Assembly (NCBI GenBank): GCA_015075555.1
Contig: JABTUD010000002.1
Coordinates: 248,001-312,000 of the forward strand
Direction: 5' to 3'
Length of the DNA: 64,000 nucleotides
Source of the DNA: Thermoflexaceae bacterium
GTDB lineage: Bacteria; Chloroflexota; Dehalococcoidia; Tepidiformales; Tepidiformaceae
A model generated the notes under the pieces. The model worked only from the letters and a program-made list of their open reading frames with translations, did not search any database and was not told the DNA's origin. Shown here one piece after another: positions 53,395 through 61,920 of the stretch. The first letter of the stretch is position 1, and the number at the start of each line of letters is the position of its first letter. The position numbers and the translations under genes are program-made.

Positions 53395-56300
53395 ATGGTC
53401 TCTCCTCCATACGCCGAGCTCCATGCCCATTCCTGCTGGTCGCTGCGCGAAGGCGCGAGCTCGCCGGACGAGATGATCGGCCGGGCGGTGGAGCTCGGCT
53501 ACGCCGCTATGGCGATCACCGACCACGACAACCTCTACGGGGCCATGGAGTACGCGAAAGCCGCCCACGAGCGCGGCCTGAAGCCGATCACCGGTTGCGA
53601 GATCACCCTGGCTTCCCCCTCCCTTTCGTCCCCCTCCCACCTGACCGTGCTGTGCGCGACCGTGGAGGGCTACCGCAACCTCTGCCGGCTGCTCAGCCGG
53701 GCCTACCGGGCGCACGGGAAGGATTCGCCGCTCATCGAGAAGGAGTGGCTCTTCGCACAGAGTGAGGGGCTAATCGTCCTCTCGGGCTGCCCCCGGGGGG
53801 AGATCCCGTGGCTGACCGGGGGAGGAGGGAGGAGGGAGGAGGGAGGAGCGGTCATTCCTCCCGAGAGCATTGCCGGGGAGTTCCGCGATGTGTTCGGCGC
53901 GGAGCGGTTCTTCATCGAGTTGCAGCACCACGATGTCTATGGCGACACGCAGCGGGTGGAGTCGCTGGCGGCGCTGGCGAAGCGCACGGGCTTGCAGGTG
54001 GTGGCGACAGGTAACGCTCACTACCACGTGCGGGAGCGGCACCGGCTGAACGATGTGCTCGTGGCGGTTCACCACCGGCTGACGCTCGACAGCTCACACC
54101 GGGAGCGGCGCCCGAACTCCGAGTTCTTCCTGAAACACCCCGAAGCCATGGCGCAGCGGTTCGAACGCTACCCGAGAGCGATTGCGAACACGGCCGCAAT
54201 CGCGGAGCAGTGCACATTCGACCTCACGCGTGACCTGCCCTACCGGCTGCCCGGCTACCCGGTCCCCGAGGGGGCTACGCTCGATAGCTTCCTGCGTGGC
54301 GTTTGCGAGCGGGCCTTTCGGCGGAAGTACGATTCGCTGGCGCCACGGATTCGCGACGACGCGCGCGACCGGCTGGAGCGCGAGCTGGCGCTCATCGAGA
54401 AGCACGGCCTGGCGGGCTTCTTCCTGGTGTACTGGGACATCCTCCAGCTGGTGAGCGAAATCGCGCACGAGCGACGGGGCCGCGACCCGAAGCTGGCGCC
54501 CGATGAGCGCCCCGTGGGGCGCGGGCGCGGCTCCTCCGTGAGCTCTATTGTCTGCTACCTCATCGGGCTGTCGCACATCGACCCCGTGCAGAACAACCTC
54601 TACCTCGAACGCTTCCTGAACGATGAGCTCCACTCGCTGCCGGATATCGACCTGGACTTCCCGCGCGATATTCGCGATGAGCTGCTGCAGCGCATCTACG
54701 ACCGCTACGGGCCGGAGCACGCGGCGCTGGTGGCGGCCTTCCCCACCTATCGCTTCCGCAACGCCGTGCTCGATATCGGCAAGGCGCTGGGGTTGCCCGT
54801 GCCGGTGCTGGCGAAGCTGAACAGGCTGGTGGGGCACTTCGCCAACGCCGACGCAGTGGCAGAGATGATTCGCCGGGTTCCCGAGATGCGTCCGCTATTG
54901 AGCACTCCTGCCTGGCGCGACCTTGTGGAGCTGGCGAAGCAGGCTTCGGGCTTTCCCCGGCACATCGGCCAGCATGTGGGCGGCGTAGTCATCTCGGCCG
55001 AGCCCCTGTCGTCGGTCGTGCCGGTTGAACCGGCGCGCATGGACGGCCGTTATGTGTGCCAGTGGGATAAGGATTCGGTCGACGATGCACGGTTTGTGAA
55101 GATCGACTTCCTGGCGCTGGGCATGCTTTCGGCGGTGGATGACTGCCTGGACATCATTGAAGAGGTGCATGGCAGGCGCGTGGACCTGGGGCGGGTACCG
55201 CACGACAGCCCCGAGATCTTCGAATCGATCACCGCGGGCGACACGATGGGCGTGTTCCAGATCGAGAGCCGGGCGCAGATCCAGACGCTGCCGCGAACCC
55301 AGCCGCGAAACATCGACGACCTGGCCGTGCAGGTGGCGATCATCCGCCCGGGGCCAATCGTGGCCGGGGCGTTCCGGCCCTACATGGAGTACCGCGAGCG
55401 GCTATCGCGGGGGGAGCCGATTGAGGTCGACTACGGCCACCCGGAGCTGGGGCCGCTGCTGGAGCACTGCCTGGGGGAAACGCTCGGGCACGTGCTCTAC
55501 CAGGACCAGGTGCTGCAGATCGCCTGTGCGGTGGCGGGCTTCACGCCGGGCCAGGGTGACCGGCTGCGCCGGGCGATGAGCCGCAAACGCTCAGCCGAGG
55601 CCATGCGGGCGCTCGCGGCCGAGTTCCTCGAAGGGGCGAAGCGCCAGGGCGTGAGCGCCGAAGCGGCCGCAGTGGCCTTCGAGAAGATGGCCGCCTTCGC
55701 CGCCTTCGGCTTCCCCAAGAGCCACGCCGTGGCCTTCGCCCTGCTCGCCTACGAATCGTGCTGGCTGCGCTACCACTACCCGGCGGCCTACTTCTGTGCG
55801 CTCTTCAACAGCCAGCCGATGGGGTTCTATTCGGTGGAGGTGCTCACCGGCGACGCGCGCCGCCACGGGATCGAAGTCCTCACCCCGGATGTGAACCGCA
55901 GCCGCGCCGGGGCGTGGCCCGAAGGGGGAGATTTGCGGCTGGGGTTGCAGCAGGTGAAGGGAATCGGCGGGGGCTGGCAGGAGACGCGCGGAGCGCCCGG
56001 CGATTTCGTCACCACGGCGGGCAGGATCGTACGGGAGCGGGAGACGAGCGGGCCCTACCGGTCGCTCTACGACCTGGCGACGCGCGCCCGCCTGGATCGG
56101 GCCGAAGCGGAGGCGCTCATCCGCGCCGATGCGCTGCGGAGCTTCGGCCTCAGCCGCCGGGATCTGCTCTGGCAGCTGGGGCTGCTCATCCCCTCGCAGG
56201 GTAAGGAAGGCACGGGCCGGAAGGCCGTCGCGGTACAACCGGCGTTGCCGCTCCCGGTCGAACACGACATGGTGGCTCTGCCGGCGCTGTCGCCGTGGCA

Positions 56301-56727
56301 GGGCCTGGCATGGGACTACGATCGGCTTGGGGTCACGGGCGGCTCCCACCCGATGGCGCTGGTACGCCCGCTCCTGCACGAGGGCGTGATTACGTCTCTG
56401 CACCTGGGCGGTCCGCGCAACCCTAACCGGCTGCCGCAGGGAATGACCGTGGAGATGGCGGGGATGGTGGTCACCCGGCAGCGGCCCCAGACCGCCAGCG
56501 GGGTGATGTTCCTGCTGCTTGAGGATGAGTTCGGCCTGGCGAACCTGGTGGTCTACCCGGCGCTGCAGGACCGCCAGCGCGAGCTGGTAAGAGCGACACC
56601 GTTCGTCCTTGTGCGAGGGAAGATAGACAACGAGAAGAGCGGCTTTCCCAACATCATTGCCGAATCGTTCCGGCCCTGTCCGCTTCCGGGGCTAATCGAA
56701 GCACCAGGTTCGCACGACTTCAGCTGA
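53395..56727 (+). CDS. dnaE2: error-prone DNA polymerase III alpha subunit DnaE2
   Basis: A 1110-residue C-family polymerase. The N-terminal PHP domain (HAHSCWSLREG, H10/H12), the polymerase palm with acidic PDIDLDFP (417-421) and the third Asp in FVKIDF (D571), a helix-hairpin-helix region and a C-terminal OB-fold (VEMAGMVVTRQRP) are all present. Together with ImuB it makes the SOS mutagenesis polymerase. The LexA box and TATAAT lie directly upstream. A Gly/Arg/Glu insert at about residues 142-152 is encoded by a 7-bp tandem repeat. The frame upstream of 53395 lies before the promoter and is not translated. Confidence 0.95.
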   Translation: MVSPPYAELHAHSCWSLREGASSPDEMIGRAVELGYAAMAITDHDNLYGAMEYAKAAHERGLKPITGCEITLASPSLSSPSHLTVLCATVEGYRNLCRLLSRAYRAHGKDSPLIEKEWLFAQSEGLIVLSGCPRGEIPWLTGGGGRREEGGAVIPPESIAGEFRDVFGAERFFIELQHHDVYGDTQRVESLAALAKRTGLQVVATGNAHYHVRERHRLNDVLVAVHHRLTLDSSHRERRPNSEFFLKHPEAMAQRFERYPRAIANTAAIAEQCTFDLTRDLPYRLPGYPVPEGATLDSFLRGVCERAFRRKYDSLAPRIRDDARDRLERELALIEKHGLAGFFLVYWDILQLVSEIAHERRGRDPKLAPDERPVGRGRGSSVSSIVCYLIGLSHIDPVQNNLYLERFLNDELHSLPDIDLDFPRDIRDELLQRIYDRYGPEHAALVAAFPTYRFRNAVLDIGKALGLPVPVLAKLNRLVGHFANADAVAEMIRRVPEMRPLLSTPAWRDLVELAKQASGFPRHIGQHVGGVVISAEPLSSVVPVEPARMDGRYVCQWDKDSVDDARFVKIDFLALGMLSAVDDCLDIIEEVHGRRVDLGRVPHDSPEIFESITAGDTMGVFQIESRAQIQTLPRTQPRNIDDLAVQVAIIRPGPIVAGAFRPYMEYRERLSRGEPIEVDYGHPELGPLLEHCLGETLGHVLYQDQVLQIACAVAGFTPGQGDRLRRAMSRKRSAEAMRALAAEFLEGAKRQGVSAEAAAVAFEKMAAFAAFGFPKSHAVAFALLAYESCWLRYHYPAAYFCALFNSQPMGFYSVEVLTGDARRHGIEVLTPDVNRSRAGAWPEGGDLRLGLQQVKGIGGGWQETRGAPGDFVTTAGRIVRERETSGPYRSLYDLATRARLDRAEAEALIRADALRSFGLSRRDLLWQLGLLIPSQGKEGTGRKAVAVQPALPLPVEHDMVALPALSPWQGLAWDYDRLGVTGGSHPMALVRPLLHEGVITSLHLGGPRNPNRLPQGMTVEMAGMVVTRQRPQTASGVMFLLLEDEFGLANLVVYPALQDRQRELVRATPFVLVRGKIDNEKSGFPNIIAESFRPCPLPGLIEAPGSHDFS
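53823..53848. repeat. AGGAGGG heptanucleotide repeat inside dnaE2, about 3.7 copies
   Basis: AGGAGGG is repeated in tandem within the PHP domain coding region and is translated as a short G/R/E-rich loop. Because the unit is 7 bp, gain or loss of one copy would shift the reading frame. The same unit recurs at 25891-25909 in an intergenic region. Confidence 0.85.
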
Positions 56728-56739
56728 CGTAAGACGTGG

Positions 56740-56745
56740 TATCCT
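56740..56745 (+). promoter_or_regulatory. -10-like box next to the vapB-type GTG
   Basis: TATCCT followed by 6 nt and GTG at 56752; no Shine-Dalgarno. It is consistent with a leaderless toxin-antitoxin transcript. Confidence 0.4.
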
Positions 56746-56751
56746 ACCGGC

Positions 56752-57024
56752 GTGGACAGGGTGTTCTCGACAAGGTTGCCCGAGGAGATCATCCGCGAAC
56801 TCGACGATGCTTCGCGGCGGCTGGGCATCACCAGGAAGCAGTTCCTCTCTGAGGCGATTATGCTGCGTGCCGCTTGCACATCCCATCAGCGCGCCCGGGA
56901 GATCCTCGCCAGGGCCGCAGGATCATGGCAGCGCCAGGAGCACCCCGCCGAAACCGTCGCCAGGGCAAAGGACCCGTTTCGGGAGGCATGGCGCCGTCAC
57001 GAAGGCGCCATGCCCCAATCGTAA
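56752..57024 (+). CDS. ribbon-helix-helix antitoxin (VapB-like)
   Basis: 90 residues. The N-terminal RVFSTRLPEEIIRELDDASRR with GITRKQFLSEAI is a typical CopG/ribbon-helix-helix DNA-binding fold. The C-terminal tail, rich in Arg/Glu/Ala, would wrap the PIN toxin. It lies just after dnaE2 with its own -10-like box. The stop is 2 nt before a possible TTG start of the toxin. Confidence 0.8.
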   Translation: MDRVFSTRLPEEIIRELDDASRRLGITRKQFLSEAIMLRAACTSHQRAREILARAAGSWQRQEHPAETVARAKDPFREAWRRHEGAMPQS

Positions 57025-57026
57025 CG

Positions 57027-57455
57027 TTGCGAACGTACTTCGATGCAGACGTCGTAATCTGGCTCCTGCGTGGGCATGAGGCTGCCATCGCACAGTTCGA
57101 CAGGCTCATTGGCGAGCCCGATATCGAAATGTGGATGAGCGCGGTTCAAAGAGCCGAAATAGTGATGTACATGAAGGCCAGCGAGGAGAAGTCCACCCTC
57201 GAACTTCTCTCCCTCTTCCACACCGAGCCAGTAACCGAGGAAGTGGTCGACCTCGCCGCCACGTTCTATCGCCAATGGCGTTCATCGCACGGGATCGATG
57301 TCAACGACGCGATCCTCGCCGCAACGGCAGTTCTCACTGGCGGCAGGATCATCACACTCAACACAAAGCACTTCCCGATGCCGGGAGTCTCTGCGGAGCG
57401 TGGCTGGGAGGAAGGCCCCGGCGCGGAATCTGGCCCCGGGCTTAGCTCTCCGTGA
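57027..57455 (+). CDS. PIN-domain toxin (VapC-like)
   Basis: About 142 residues. PIN motifs are the first Asp in YFDADVVIWLL, the Glu in SAVQRAEIV, the Asp in DVNDAILAA and a late NTKHF. It is an Mg2+-dependent RNase neutralised by the upstream antitoxin. The start is uncertain: TTG 57027, 2 nt after the antitoxin stop, or ATG 56988, which overlaps the antitoxin. It ends 14 bp inside the convergent cyclophilin gene. Confidence 0.82.
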   Translation: MRTYFDADVVIWLLRGHEAAIAQFDRLIGEPDIEMWMSAVQRAEIVMYMKASEEKSTLELLSLFHTEPVTEEVVDLAATFYRQWRSSHGIDVNDAILAATAVLTGGRIITLNTKHFPMPGVSAERGWEEGPGAESGPGLSSP

Positions 57456-57945
57456 TCGAAACCGACTGAATAGCCACGGGCTCGATCGGGCGGTCGCCGG
57501 GGCCCCTGGGTGCGGAGGCGATTGCGTCGACCACCTCTTCGCCGGCCGTGAGCTTGCCGAAGACGGTGTACTGGGGCGGCAGCGGATAGTCGGCGTGCAT
57601 GATGAAGAACTGGCTGCCGTTGGTGTTCGGGCCGCGATTCGCCATGGCGATTGTGCCGCGCGAATAGGGGCGCTTCACCGGCTCGTCGGCAAAGTCGTAG
57701 CCGGGGCCGCCCCGGCCCGTGCCGGTGGGGTCGCCCCCCTGGATCATGAAGCCGCTGATCACGCGGTGGAAGATGACCTCGTCGTAGTAGCCATCGCGGG
57801 CAAGGAAGACGAAGTTGTTGACCGTGTTCGGGGCGTCGCCGGGGAAGAGCTCGGCGGTCATGGTCCCGGCGCTGGTGACGATTGTGGCGGTGTATTTCTT
57901 CGCCGGGTCGATGCTCATCGGCGGCGCGGCCTGGTACTGCTTCAC
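57442..57945 (-). CDS. peptidyl-prolyl cis-trans isomerase (cyclophilin)
   Basis: A 167-residue cyclophilin with FHRVISGFMIQGGDPTGTG, GTIAMANRGPNTNGSQFFI and YTVFGKLTAGEEVVD, including the catalytic Arg and the substrate-pocket residues. It is cytoplasmic; no signal peptide is visible. The GTG at 57945 has GGGAGA about 4 nt upstream and gives the family N-terminus. The longer frame upstream is basic and unlike cyclophilins. Confidence 0.94.
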   Translation of the reverse strand: MKQYQAAPPMSIDPAKKYTATIVTSAGTMTAELFPGDAPNTVNNFVFLARDGYYDEVIFHRVISGFMIQGGDPTGTGRGGPGYDFADEPVKRPYSRGTIAMANRGPNTNGSQFFIMHADYPLPPQYTVFGKLTAGEEVVDAIASAPRGPGDRPIEPVAIQSVSITES

Positions 57946-58113
57946 GTTGTCTCCCGTGGTTTGGTTAATCCAGCGTAGCGCACAGGCGCGCTGCATTCGC
58001 CCCCGGGTCCGGAGCACTCGCCACCCAGTTACACAGCGTACCCGTGACGGAATTGACCCCCCTTGCGAAGAAGGCACAACCTGCGGCATCACTCGCCAGG
58101 AGGGTTGACTCCA

Positions 58114-59760
58114 ATGGCCCTGAAGAAGGCTCCTCAAATCCTGAAGGCCCCGGCGAAGTCGGCGGGCAAGGCGGCGCCCGAGGTGAAGGCGCCGCCGCCA
58201 AAGGCCGATTCAGAACCGGACCCGGATAGGACGTTCACCCACCTGGGTCCCGGCTCGGGCAAGGCCGGCGCGGCCGACCCAAAGTCGAGCGCCGCTACCC
58301 TTGGCCACGGCAAGGGCGCTGCACCGGCAACCGAGCCGAAATCAGCGCCCCCGGCCGGCGAGTCGAAGGCAGCGGCAGCAACTGCCGAGACCAGGGCAGC
58401 GCCCGTGGAGACCGCCGGCGAAGCCCTGCGCGCCCGCGTTGTCGAGGAGAACCTCAAACTGGGCGCCAGCGACGACGACGATGCGGGGGCGCTCCCCGGG
58501 CCGCGGATGCCGGGCTCACAGTCGGGCGACAGCGGGACCGCCAACACCGGCGCCGGGGGCGGTGGCGTCGCCAGCTCTTCCGGCACAGGCGGGGGCTCGG
58601 GTTCGGGCGCGGGTTCGAGCGACAGCGCAAGTTCGGGCACGGCGACCTCCGAAGGCGGGCGCGACCCCTTCGGCGGGAACCTCACGGGCCGGCTGGATGC
58701 AGACACTGCCAATGCGCTGTCTCAACTCGGCGCCGGCCGCCCGGACCTGCGCGACGGCCTCGACGTCTTCCAGGCGGCACCAGGGTCCACGGCTGCGACG
58801 CCAGGTTCGGGACGGCAGGAGCAGGTCGACACAGGATCCGCCCGCCCCAATTCGGGCAGCGATCCTGAGGCGGAGCACGCGGCCGATGTGGCAGGGCAGG
58901 TCACTGGCGGACGCGGCTCCACGGGCAGCATGTTCGGCGATCGCCTGGCCGACGCCAAGGGCGACCTGGATATCATGAATGGCCTTCTTGGCGACGCGGC
59001 CGCAAAGGAGTCGAGCCCGAGCGTGGCCTCGAATGACGGGAACTGGGCCCGGGAGTGGGATAACTTCGTCAATACCCACATTATTTTCGATACCCCTTCG
59101 GACATTAACGTTGCGGTCCGAGAGACTATCATTGAAGCCCAGGCAACGCCCGCCGGTCTGCGCACCGGTTTCCAGAATTTCATCGTCGACACATTCGGGT
59201 CCGGCGAGGAACCCGCGTCAGACGACGGGATGCCGCCCATTCCTCCCCTTGACCCCGAGGCGGTAAAGAACGCCGTACCCGAGGAGCCAGACGCCGAGGG
59301 GACCGCCGGTGGCGGCGTCGGCGACCCGGGCGACCCTGACAATCTCGAAGGCGGCAAGCCTACCTCTGCGCAGATGGCCTTCCGCAAGTCACTGCGTGAC
59401 GCGCTGGGCGGGGCACAGACGGGGAGCGGCGACATCGACCCGGCAGACAACGGCGGCGTGCCCGCGGGCGGGAGCCACTTCGCGGGCGGGAGCCTCTTCG
59501 CGGGCGCCGCGAACAACGCCGTTGGTCTGGTGGGCCAGCCCGCAGGACCAACGACGGGCGCAAGCGGAACGATGCACGGCCCCACCACGGGGACGGACGT
59601 CGACCCCGTCGAAGGCAGTGCCTACTCCGGTCCTGCGCTCGGGGGGAACCCGGAGGACCTGGAGTTCGGCTCAACCACTCTCGGCCTCGACTCTGCGCGC
59701 CGCTCCTCAAGTGACGACGCTGAGGACAGCGACGAAGACGATGAGGACGAAGACGACTAG
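58114..59760 (+). CDS. large low-complexity acidic protein of unknown function
   Basis: 548 residues. The N-terminal third is Ala/Pro/Lys-rich, the middle has Gly/Ser runs (about 148-190), and the C-terminus ends in an acidic tail of Asp/Glu. Only short patches look ordered: about 195-220 (ANALSQLGAGRPDLRDGLDVF) and about 305-365 (NWAREWDNFVNTHIIF, then VRETIIEAQ). There is no signal peptide or membrane segment. The ATG has AGGAGGG 8 nt upstream. A strong hairpin lies downstream. It may be a disordered scaffold or nucleic-acid-associated protein, but no family was recognised. Confidence 0.7.
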   Translation: MALKKAPQILKAPAKSAGKAAPEVKAPPPKADSEPDPDRTFTHLGPGSGKAGAADPKSSAATLGHGKGAAPATEPKSAPPAGESKAAAATAETRAAPVETAGEALRARVVEENLKLGASDDDDAGALPGPRMPGSQSGDSGTANTGAGGGGVASSSGTGGGSGSGAGSSDSASSGTATSEGGRDPFGGNLTGRLDADTANALSQLGAGRPDLRDGLDVFQAAPGSTAATPGSGRQEQVDTGSARPNSGSDPEAEHAADVAGQVTGGRGSTGSMFGDRLADAKGDLDIMNGLLGDAAAKESSPSVASNDGNWAREWDNFVNTHIIFDTPSDINVAVRETIIEAQATPAGLRTGFQNFIVDTFGSGEEPASDDGMPPIPPLDPEAVKNAVPEEPDAEGTAGGGVGDPGDPDNLEGGKPTSAQMAFRKSLRDALGGAQTGSGDIDPADNGGVPAGGSHFAGGSLFAGAANNAVGLVGQPAGPTTGASGTMHGPTTGTDVDPVEGSAYSGPALGGNPEDLEFGSTTLGLDSARRSSSDDAEDSDEDDEDEDD

Positions 59761-59808
59761 CGCCTGAACCCGCCTGAGAACCCACTGGCCAGCACGAGGT
59801 GTAAATGC

Positions 59809-59846
59809 CCCGGGCAGGCCCTGATAGCCCACAGGTCCTGCCCGGG
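59809..59846 (+). terminator. terminator-like hairpin after the acidic-protein gene
   Basis: CCCGGGCAGG (59809-59818) pairs perfectly with CCTGCCCGGG (59837-59846) around an 18-nt loop, about 48 nt after the stop. Only TTG follows, so it is a U-poor hairpin, like the one after ppsA. Confidence 0.55.
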
Positions 59847-59909
59847 TTGCCGCCAGCCATGCCGCACCGCGACAATTAGCTCCCGTGACCATCAGCGGAG
59901 ATCTCTTCC

Positions 59910-61151
59910 GTGGCCAATGATCAGCCCCCGCTGCTCCTGCGCGGTGGGGCCGTCTTCGATGCCGAATCGCGCGCCTTCCGTCCCGGCGTGGATGTACTCT
60001 GCAGCGGCGGCCGGATCGCGGCCGTTCGAGCAGGCGCTGCCGCCCCTGGCGGCGCAACGGAGTGGGACTGCACCGGGAGGTGGCTCATCCCGGGGCTCAT
60101 TGACTGCCACGTCCACATCACCAGTGCGGGCGACCCGAACGAGATGACCAACGCCCGGGGCGAACCGCTCCCGGTGCGTGCATGGAAGGCGGCCGAGTAT
60201 GCCCGCCGAACGCTCCAGGCGGGAATCACGGCCGTTCGCGACCTCGGCGCGGCCGAGCACCTGAACATCCAGCTCGCAGGAGCCGTGGAAAGCGGCCTGG
60301 TTGAGGGTCCGCGCATCCTGGCAGCCGGCCTGGGCGTGACGATGACAGGCGGCCACGGGCACGGATTCATCGCCCGCGAGGCAGATGGTCCGGACGAGGT
60401 CCGCAAGGGCGTGAGGGAGCAGCTCCGGGCAGGGGCGAAGGCCATCAAGCTGTTCGCGAGCGGCGGCGTCATGACCCCGGGCGTGGACCCGCGGTCGCCG
60501 TCGTTTACGGAAGACGAGATGCGCGCCGGCGTGGAGGAAGCGCACAAGGCCTTCCGCGTGGTGGCGGCCCACGCCCAGGCAACGGAGGGGATCAAGAACG
60601 CCATCCGCGCTGGCGTTGATTCGATCGAGCACGGCGTGTGGCTGGACGACGAGGCGATCGGGCTGATGTGCGAGCGGCGAACGTACCTTGTGCCCACCCT
60701 GACCGCGCCGCACCACATCTACCATGGCGGCCTTGCGGCGGGCATACCGCCCTTCATGGTCGAAAAGGCCCGCCAGGTACTGGAAGACCACATCGCCAGC
60801 TACCGCGCCGCTCTCAAGGCGGGCGTTCGGGTTGCCATGGGCACCGACCAGGGCACTCCTCTCAACCGCCCGGGCGACAACGCCCAGGAGATAGTGAGAA
60901 TGGCCGAGCACGGCCTGAGCCCGGCCGCGGCGCTCCTTGCCGCTACGGCGTGGGCCGCGGACCTGCTTCGCCTGCAGGGTGAGTGCGGCCGCATCCAGGA
61001 GGGCCTGGCCGCGGACCTGCTCGTGCTGCGCGCCGACCCAATCGAAGACGTTGCCAGCCTCAACCGGCCTGAGAACATAGATGCCGTGGTCAAAGCCGGG
61101 CGTATTGTCGCCGGGCAGGCCGCGAAACGGAGGACAAATGAGCCAGCTTAA
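59910..61151 (+). CDS. amidohydrolase (prolidase-like)
   Basis: A 413-residue metal-dependent TIM-barrel hydrolase. Ligand motifs are LIDCHVHI, a bridging Lys in AIKLFASGG, HAQA, SIEHG and GTDQGTP. The small N- and C-terminal beta sandwich (LLLRGGAVFDAES, ADLLVL) is typical. Close relatives act on Xaa-Pro dipeptides or imidazolonepropionate-like rings; the substrate is uncertain. The GTG start has GGAGAT upstream. It overlaps the next gene by 14 bp. Confidence 0.88.
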   Translation: MANDQPPLLLRGGAVFDAESRAFRPGVDVLCSGGRIAAVRAGAAAPGGATEWDCTGRWLIPGLIDCHVHITSAGDPNEMTNARGEPLPVRAWKAAEYARRTLQAGITAVRDLGAAEHLNIQLAGAVESGLVEGPRILAAGLGVTMTGGHGHGFIAREADGPDEVRKGVREQLRAGAKAIKLFASGGVMTPGVDPRSPSFTEDEMRAGVEEAHKAFRVVAAHAQATEGIKNAIRAGVDSIEHGVWLDDEAIGLMCERRTYLVPTLTAPHHIYHGGLAAGIPPFMVEKARQVLEDHIASYRAALKAGVRVAMGTDQGTPLNRPGDNAQEIVRMAEHGLSPAAALLAATAWAADLLRLQGECGRIQEGLAADLLVLRADPIEDVASLNRPENIDAVVKAGRIVAGQAAKRRTNEPA

Positions 61152-61896
61152 GAAGATGATTGCCCGGTTGGGCAGGCCCCAGAACAGCGGAATCGGGTTT
61201 GGCCCTGTAAACCGTGAAAAGCCAAAGGCGCTTCTGCTGGCGGCCCTGGCCCCCGATACGGGCGCTGCCCGGGGGCTCCTCGACGCGGGGGCCGACGTGG
61301 CTATCGCCTGTGCCACCGACTCACAGGGGGTGCGGAGCGTAATCGAGGGCCTCTCTGGCGGCAAGGCCACCGCCGGCGCCTGGGTCTCGGCGATCGATGC
61401 CGCCGGGGCGGAGGCGCTGCGCAGCGCAGGCTGCGACTTCGTCATCAGCACGATCGAAGGCACGGCGGCGGCTGCTGTTGACCCGGACAGGATGGGAGTC
61501 GTGGTCGCCGTCGAAGGCGGGCTCGATGACTCCACGCTGCGCGCGATGGCCCCGCTCGGGCTCGATGGCCTCTTCGTCGAGCGTTCGCCGGGCAACATGA
61601 ACCTCGCCGCCCAGCTCGAGCTCGTCCGGCTCGCCACGCTTTCGGGAACGCCCCTGCTGGTGACCGCCAGCGCCGCCATCACAGTCGATGAGCTGCGGGT
61701 GCTGCGCGATTCCGGTGTCGCCGCGATCGTGTTGCCAGAGAATGTCACCCCGGCCGATATCACGGCAGTGACCGAACGGCTCCGCGCCGTGCCCGCCCGC
61801 AAGCCGAAGCGTGAAGGCCAGGAGATCGCCCTCGTGCCTTCGGTGGCGGCAGGCATTGAAGATCACGAGCACGAAGAAGACGGAGACGACGAATAG
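61138..61896 (+). CDS. TIM-barrel-like conserved hypothetical protein
   Basis: 252 residues with repeated beta-alpha pattern (ALLLAALAPD, DVAIACATD, DFVISTIEGT, VVVAVEGGLDD, DGLFVERSPG, PLLVTASAAIT, AAIVLPENVTP), suggesting a TIM-barrel. The catalytic residues are not recognised. The C-terminus ends in a His/Glu/Asp-rich tail. The ATG follows GGAGGACAA and lies 14 bp inside the amidohydrolase gene, so the two are coupled and may act together. Confidence 0.7.
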   Translation: MSQLKKMIARLGRPQNSGIGFGPVNREKPKALLLAALAPDTGAARGLLDAGADVAIACATDSQGVRSVIEGLSGGKATAGAWVSAIDAAGAEALRSAGCDFVISTIEGTAAAAVDPDRMGVVVAVEGGLDDSTLRAMAPLGLDGLFVERSPGNMNLAAQLELVRLATLSGTPLLVTASAAITVDELRVLRDSGVAAIVLPENVTPADITAVTERLRAVPARKPKREGQEIALVPSVAAGIEDHEHEEDGDDE

Positions 61897-61920
61897 TGCA
61901 GCAGCCCGCGCCCCACGCCG

